From NCBI RefSeq assembly GCF_900103195.1, contig NZ_FMWU01000008.1:62001-126000 (forward strand): DNA of 64,000 nt, read 5' to 3'. Shown here one piece after another: positions 60,689 through 64,000 of the stretch (positions are counted from its first letter, which is position 1; every line of letters starts with the position of its first letter). The position numbers were made by a program, and so were the translations under genes. Below the pieces are notes generated by a model. It did no database searches. It worked only from the letters and a program-made list of their open reading frames with translations, and had not been told where the DNA came from. The DNA comes from Methylobacterium sp. UNC378MF. Lineage in GTDB: Bacteria > Pseudomonadota > Alphaproteobacteria > Rhizobiales > Beijerinckiaceae.

Positions 60689-61771
60689 TCAGCCCTCCAG
60701 AGGTTCGTCGCCCAAAAGCTCGATGCCGAAGCCCGAGAGACCAACGTAGGAGCGGGACGAGGTCGCGAGGTTGCGGATCGAGACGACGCCGAGGTCGCGC
60801 AGGATCTGGGCACCGAGCCCGACCTCGCGCCATTGCCGCGCCCGCTGGGCTTCCGTGCCCTCCTCGATGACGCTCTTCACCGGCACGCCCGCCGTCCCGT
60901 CCCGAAGATAGACCAGCACACCGCGTCCGGCCGCCGCGAAGCGCTTCAGCACGGCATCGATCTGCGTGCCGCCGCCGATCACGTCGGCGGCGACGTTGGA
61001 GCGGTGCAGGCGCACCAGCACGTCCCGGCCGTCGCCGATCTCGCCCATGACGAAGGCGAATTGCTGGATCGACTCGAAGGGCGTCGAGAAGACGTAGGCG
61101 TTCAGGTCGCCGTGATTTGACCGCACCGGAAAGTGCCCGACCCGCTCGACCAGCCGGTCCCGGGCCTGGCGATAGGCGATGAGGTCGGCCACCGAGACCT
61201 GCTTGAGACCATGCTTCTCGGCGAAAGCCTCGATCTGCGGCCCCTTCATCACGGTGCCGTCGTCGTTGGCGAGTTCGCAGATCACGCCCACGGGCGGCAG
61301 CTCGGCCAGGCGGCACAGGTCGACCGCGGCCTCGGTGTGACCTGAGCGCATGAGCACGCCGCCGTCGCGGGCGATCAGCGGGAAGACGTGGCCGGGCCGA
61401 ACGAAATCGCCCGCGCCCATATTGCCGTTGGCGAGTGCCCGCACCGTGTTGCAGCGCTGCTCCGCCGAGATGCCGGTCGTCAGGCCGTGCTTCACGTCCA
61501 CCGTGACCGTGAAGGCCGTGCCCAGGGGGGCGTCGTTCGACGCCACCATCGGGGCGAGGTGCAGGCGCCGCGCCTCGCTCTGCGTGATCGGCGCGCAGAC
61601 GATGCCGCAGGTGTTGCGGATGATGAACGCCATTTTCTCCGGCGTGCAGAGCGAGGCGGCGACGACGAGGTCACCCTCGTTCTCGCGGTCGTCGTCGTCG
61701 GTGACGACCACGATCTCGCCGCGGGCGAAGGCCGCGATGGCCTCGGTGACGGTGCAGTGGGGCACGGGCAT
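60689..61771 (-). CDS. ribB: 3,4-dihydroxy-2-butanone-4-phosphate synthase with degenerate GTP cyclohydrolase II half
   Basis: The 360-residue protein has an intact N-terminal RibB domain (about 1-205): VVVTDDDDRENEGDLVVAAS, STTGISAEQR-like HGLTTGISAEQRCNT, RPGHVFPLIARDGGVLMRSG and HTEAAVDLCRLA. This makes the four-carbon unit of riboflavin. The C-terminal half (about 215-355) has the RibA fold, but the zinc-binding cysteines and SLRCDCG motif are missing where VRLHRSNVAADVIGGGTQID is read. Cyclohydrolase activity is unlikely, so a separate RibA should exist elsewhere. Confidence 0.9.
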   Translation of the reverse strand: MPVPHCTVTEAIAAFARGEIVVVTDDDDRENEGDLVVAASLCTPEKMAFIIRNTCGIVCAPITQSEARRLHLAPMVASNDAPLGTAFTVTVDVKHGLTTGISAEQRCNTVRALANGNMGAGDFVRPGHVFPLIARDGGVLMRSGHTEAAVDLCRLAELPPVGVICELANDDGTVMKGPQIEAFAEKHGLKQVSVADLIAYRQARDRLVERVGHFPVRSNHGDLNAYVFSTPFESIQQFAFVMGEIGDGRDVLVRLHRSNVAADVIGGGTQIDAVLKRFAAAGRGVLVYLRDGTAGVPVKSVIEEGTEAQRARQWREVGLGAQILRDLGVVSIRNLATSSRSYVGLSGFGIELLGDEPLEG

Positions 61772-61799
61772 TCTCGGGTCGTTGAGGCGAGGACCAGGA

Positions 61800-62900
61800 T
61801 CAGGGCTGCTGCCCGACCTGTCCTCGATGGCGCAGATAGTGATCGGCCAGCACGCAGGCCATCATGGCCTCCGCCACCGGCACGGCGCGGATGCCGACGC
61901 AGGGGTCGTGGCGGCCCTTGGTGACGAGGTCCACCTCGCTGCCGTCGCGGGTGACCGAGCGGCGCGGCGTCAGGATCGAGGAAGTCGGCTTCACGGCGAA
62001 GCGCACCACCACGGGCTCGCCGCTGGAGATGCCGCCGAGGATCCCGCCCGCATGGTTGGCGAGAAAGCGCGGCCGACCGCCGTTGCCGGCGCGCATCTCG
62101 TCGGCATTGTCCTCGCCGCGCAGGGCGGCAGCCGCGAAACCGTCTCCGATTTCGACGCCCTTCACGGCGTTGATCGACATCATCGCGGCGGCGAGGTCGG
62201 CATCGAGCTTGCCGTAGATCGGCGCGCCGAGGCCGGGCGGCACCCCCTCGGCCACGACCTCGATGACGGCGCCGACCGAGGATCCGTCCTTCCGGATCGC
62301 GTCGAGATAGGTCTCGTAGAAGGTCGCCGTCTCGGCATCGGGGCAGAAGAACGGATTGTTGCCGACTTCCGCCCAATCCCAGCGCGACCGGTCGATGGCG
62401 TGCGGCCCCATCTGCACCAGGGCGGCCCGGATGGTCACCCCTGGGATGACTTTGCGCGCCACGGCGCCGGCCGCGACCCGCGCGGCGGTCTCGCGCGCCG
62501 AGGAGCGGCCACCGCCGCGATAGTCGCGGATGCCGTACTTGGCATCGTAGGTGTAGTCGGCGTGGCCGGGCCGGTAGCTGTCGCGGATTTCGGAATAGTC
62601 CTTCGAGCGCTGGTCCGTATTCTCGATCATCAGCGCGATCGGCGTGCCGGTGGTGAGCTGGCGGCCACCGGTCCGGTCGTCGGAGAACACGCCGGACAGG
62701 ATCTTCACCTGATCGGGCTCGCGGCGCTGCGTGGTGAAGCGCGACTGGCCGGGCTTGCGCCGATCGAGCTCCGCCTGGATCTCCTCCGCCTCCAGCGGCA
62801 GGCCGGGCGGGCAGCCGTCGACCACGCAGCCGAGCGCGACCCCGTGACTCTCGCCGAAGGTCGTGACGCGGAACAGGTGGCCGAAGGTGTTGTGCGACAT
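61800..62900 (-). CDS. aroC: chorismate synthase
   Basis: AroC converts 5-enolpyruvylshikimate 3-phosphate to chorismate with reduced FMN. The 366-residue protein has [72 protein letters not shown] and the C-terminal [13 protein letters not shown] plus [18 protein letters not shown] signatures. Length is normal. It is the last shikimate step, complementing the first-step DAHP synthase near the other end. The ribB start is 28 bases downstream on the same strand. Confidence 0.96.
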   Translation of the reverse strand: MSHNTFGHLFRVTTFGESHGVALGCVVDGCPPGLPLEAEEIQAELDRRKPGQSRFTTQRREPDQVKILSGVFSDDRTGGRQLTTGTPIALMIENTDQRSKDYSEIRDSYRPGHADYTYDAKYGIRDYRGGGRSSARETAARVAAGAVARKVIPGVTIRAALVQMGPHAIDRSRWDWAEVGNNPFFCPDAETATFYETYLDAIRKDGSSVGAVIEVVAEGVPPGLGAPIYGKLDADLAAAMMSINAVKGVEIGDGFAAAALRGEDNADEMRAGNGGRPRFLANHAGGILGGISSGEPVVVRFAVKPTSSILTPRRSVTRDGSEVDLVTKGRHDPCVGIRAVPVAEAMMACVLADHYLRHRGQVGQQP

Positions 62901-62990
62901 GGCGCGGCTGCCTTAGCGCGGGAGCGCCCGAGGCACAAACGCGGTCCGTGCCGAGGCGCTCGCAGGGTCGGGTCGGGGCAACCCGCAGTC

Positions 62991-63605
62991 TCATGCGCCC
63001 TCGGCCGAACCGGGCAGGTCGAGCCCGCCCCGCGCCTTGAGCGCCCGATACGCCGCGATTGCCGTGGCGAGGTCCTGGCGAAGCCGGGTCTCGTCGCCGA
63101 GAGCGGCGAGGTCGTAGGTGAGGCCGCGGATATGGGCGGCCTCGTAGCCCTCCGGCAATGCGCCGGCGCTGCCGAGGGCGATCGCCGTGGTCGGCAGCGC
63201 GTCGGTGAAGTCGACCAACCGTGCCCGAAGCGCGTCGCCGCTGGCGCGCAGATGGGCTCCGGCTGCCGCGCCGTGAGCCCGGATCGCCGCCACGGTTCCC
63301 TGCGCCAGGGACAGGTGGACCGCCTCGCGATGCGCCGGAAACAGATAGACGAGGTAGTAGCCACGCGTTGCGCTGGTGGTGATCCCGGGATCGAACACCG
63401 CGATCCACGGCACGGCGGCCCATTTGCGGCCACGGCCGGGGCTGCCCTTCACGAGAAAAGGCCCATCGATAGGCGCCAGGGCCGCGCGCAGCTCGTCCGG
63501 CGCGCCCTTGCGGATGACCGCGGCCAGCGGATGGCCGGCCGGCGGATCGAGGCGCGCGAGCGGATAGTCCTCGACGATCTTCCGGAGCGCGTAGCCGAGG
63601 CTCAC
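62991..63605 (-). CDS. solitary McrB N-terminal (DUF3578)-like protein
   Basis: The 204-residue protein contains VKGSPGRGRKWAAVPWIAVF, DPGITTSATRGYYLVYLFPA and HREAVHLSLAQGT, characteristic of the DUF3578 domain that forms the DNA-recognition part of McrB-type modification-dependent restriction enzymes. No AAA+ GTPase or McrC nuclease follows. The start is a GTG overlapping the anmK stop by four bases, so it is coupled to a cell-wall recycling gene. A DNA- or ligand-binding role is inferred from the domain only. Confidence 0.7.
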   Translation of the reverse strand: MSLGYALRKIVEDYPLARLDPPAGHPLAAVIRKGAPDELRAALAPIDGPFLVKGSPGRGRKWAAVPWIAVFDPGITTSATRGYYLVYLFPAHREAVHLSLAQGTVAAIRAHGAAAGAHLRASGDALRARLVDFTDALPTTAIALGSAGALPEGYEAAHIRGLTYDLAALGDETRLRQDLATAIAAYRALKARGGLDLPGSAEGA

Positions 63606-64000
63606 GGGCGCGCCAGCACCCCGCCGGTCATGTCCCCACGCACCCCGGTCGTCGACGGGAAGGTGATCGGCAGGCCCTTGAGCGAGCGCACCGCGAGATA
63701 CGCGAAGGCCTGCGCCTCGAGGTAGGCGGAGGACCAGCCGATCGCGTCCGCGGTCGTGATCTCGGCGCGCAGATGGTAGTTCAGCAGCCGCACCAACTCG
63801 CCGTTGCGGGCGCCGCCGCCCGCGACGATCCAGCGGCTCGGGATCTCGGGGGCGTGGTCGAGGGCGCGGGCCACCGCGCGCGCCGTGAAGGCGGTGAGCG
63901 TCGCGGCGCCGTCCTCGGTGGAGAGCTGGCCGGCGAGCTTGTGGGAGAACCAGTTCCGGTCCAACGACTTCGGCGGCCGGCGGAAGAAGAACGGGTGCGT
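63602..64000 (-). CDS. anmK: anhydro-N-acetylmuramic acid kinase (3' part, runs off the window)
   Basis: Only the C-terminal 132 residues are inside the window; the gene continues beyond 64000. The visible start reads THPFFFRRPPKSLDRNWFSH, the AnmK motif that contacts the sugar, followed by VAGGGARNGELVRLLNYHL and DAIGWSSAYLEAQAFAYLAV, typical of the closing region. AnmK phosphorylates and opens anhydro-MurNAc during cell-wall recycling. The stop overlaps the next gene's GTG by four bases. Confidence 0.92.
   Translation of the reverse strand, partial: THPFFFRRPPKSLDRNWFSHKLAGQLSTEDGAATLTAFTARAVARALDHAPEIPSRWIVAGGGARNGELVRLLNYHLRAEITTADAIGWSSAYLEAQAFAYLAVRSLKGLPITFPSTTGVRGDMTGGVLARP

Noticed and set aside
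61350..63725. Plus-strand open frame of about 790 codons across ribB, aroC and the DUF3578 gene
   Set aside because: It spans three well-supported minus-strand genes and has low-complexity composition.
1..64000. Search for CRISPR arrays, tRNA or rRNA genes, transposases and phage genes
   Set aside because: No regularly spaced repeats, tRNA-like cloverleaf, rRNA sequence or transposase/integrase product was recognised by eye.

Overview
The window is about 64 kb of very GC-rich chromosome. Gene content points to a methylotrophic alphaproteobacterium of the Methylobacterium/Methylorubrum group: a lanthanide-uptake (lut) cluster, methylofuran-type cofactor genes, an MxaD-like protein, propionyl-CoA carboxylase alpha subunit, a plant-type (class II) DAHP synthase, and the Rhizobiales gene order gph, rpiA, DUF2059 and gor. 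No rRNA, tRNA, CRISPR array, transposase or phage gene was seen. The window starts in intergenic DNA and ends inside anmK.

Layout. 1-4.4 kb: a membrane-anchored cyclic-nucleotide-binding protein, a flavin amine oxidase, an EI24/CysZ-like membrane protein and an orphan RND-type periplasmic adaptor. 4.7-7.6 kb: a large GGDEF/EAL sensor. 7.7-14.1 kb (minus strand): DAHP synthase, a free-standing sigma-70 region 1.1 domain, glutathione reductase, an O-antigen-ligase-like protein, DUF2059, rpiA and a small secreted protein, with gph divergent. 15-23 kb: aminotransferase, DsbA/ScsC-like protein, accBC, aat, ctaA, trhA. 23-26 kb: a glycosyltransferase and a WcaJ-type initiating transferase, closed by a strong terminator.

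The core of the window is 26-40.5 kb. On the minus strand lies a complete lutABCDEFGH cluster: periplasmic binding protein, beta-propeller, copper-site-less cupredoxin, LutD/LanD-type helical protein, ABC ATPase, ABC permease, exported protein and TonB receptor. Just beyond lutH is a small secreted gene whose sequence aligns with LutD, so it looks like a second LanD-type protein; no EF-hand lanmodulin was found beside lutH. Diverging from lutA on the plus strand is a tightly coupled operon: a DUF3280-like protein, MfnB, an MfnE-like kinase, a DHPS-like protein, DUF447, an MxaD-like SRPBCC protein and a second beta-propeller. The two arms put lanthanide acquisition for methanol dehydrogenase next to synthesis of the C1 carrier that takes formyl groups downstream of formaldehyde.

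40.5-64 kb is mostly housekeeping: an alpha/beta-hydrolase-fold protein without its nucleophile, a response regulator, dienelactone hydrolase, DUF192, a double cold-shock protein, DUF1624, the efp/epmA/epmB translation-factor set, GST, an RraA-like protein, YdcF, DUF3253, DUF599, acylphosphatase, a formate/nitrite channel, gamma-glutamylcyclotransferase, two very small membrane genes, pccA, an L,D-transpeptidase, an HDAC-family deacetylase, a LysE exporter, ribB with a degenerate RibA half, aroC, a solitary McrB-N (DUF3578) protein and the 3' part of anmK. Many neighbouring genes overlap by 4 bases (ATGA/GTGA), indicating translational coupling.
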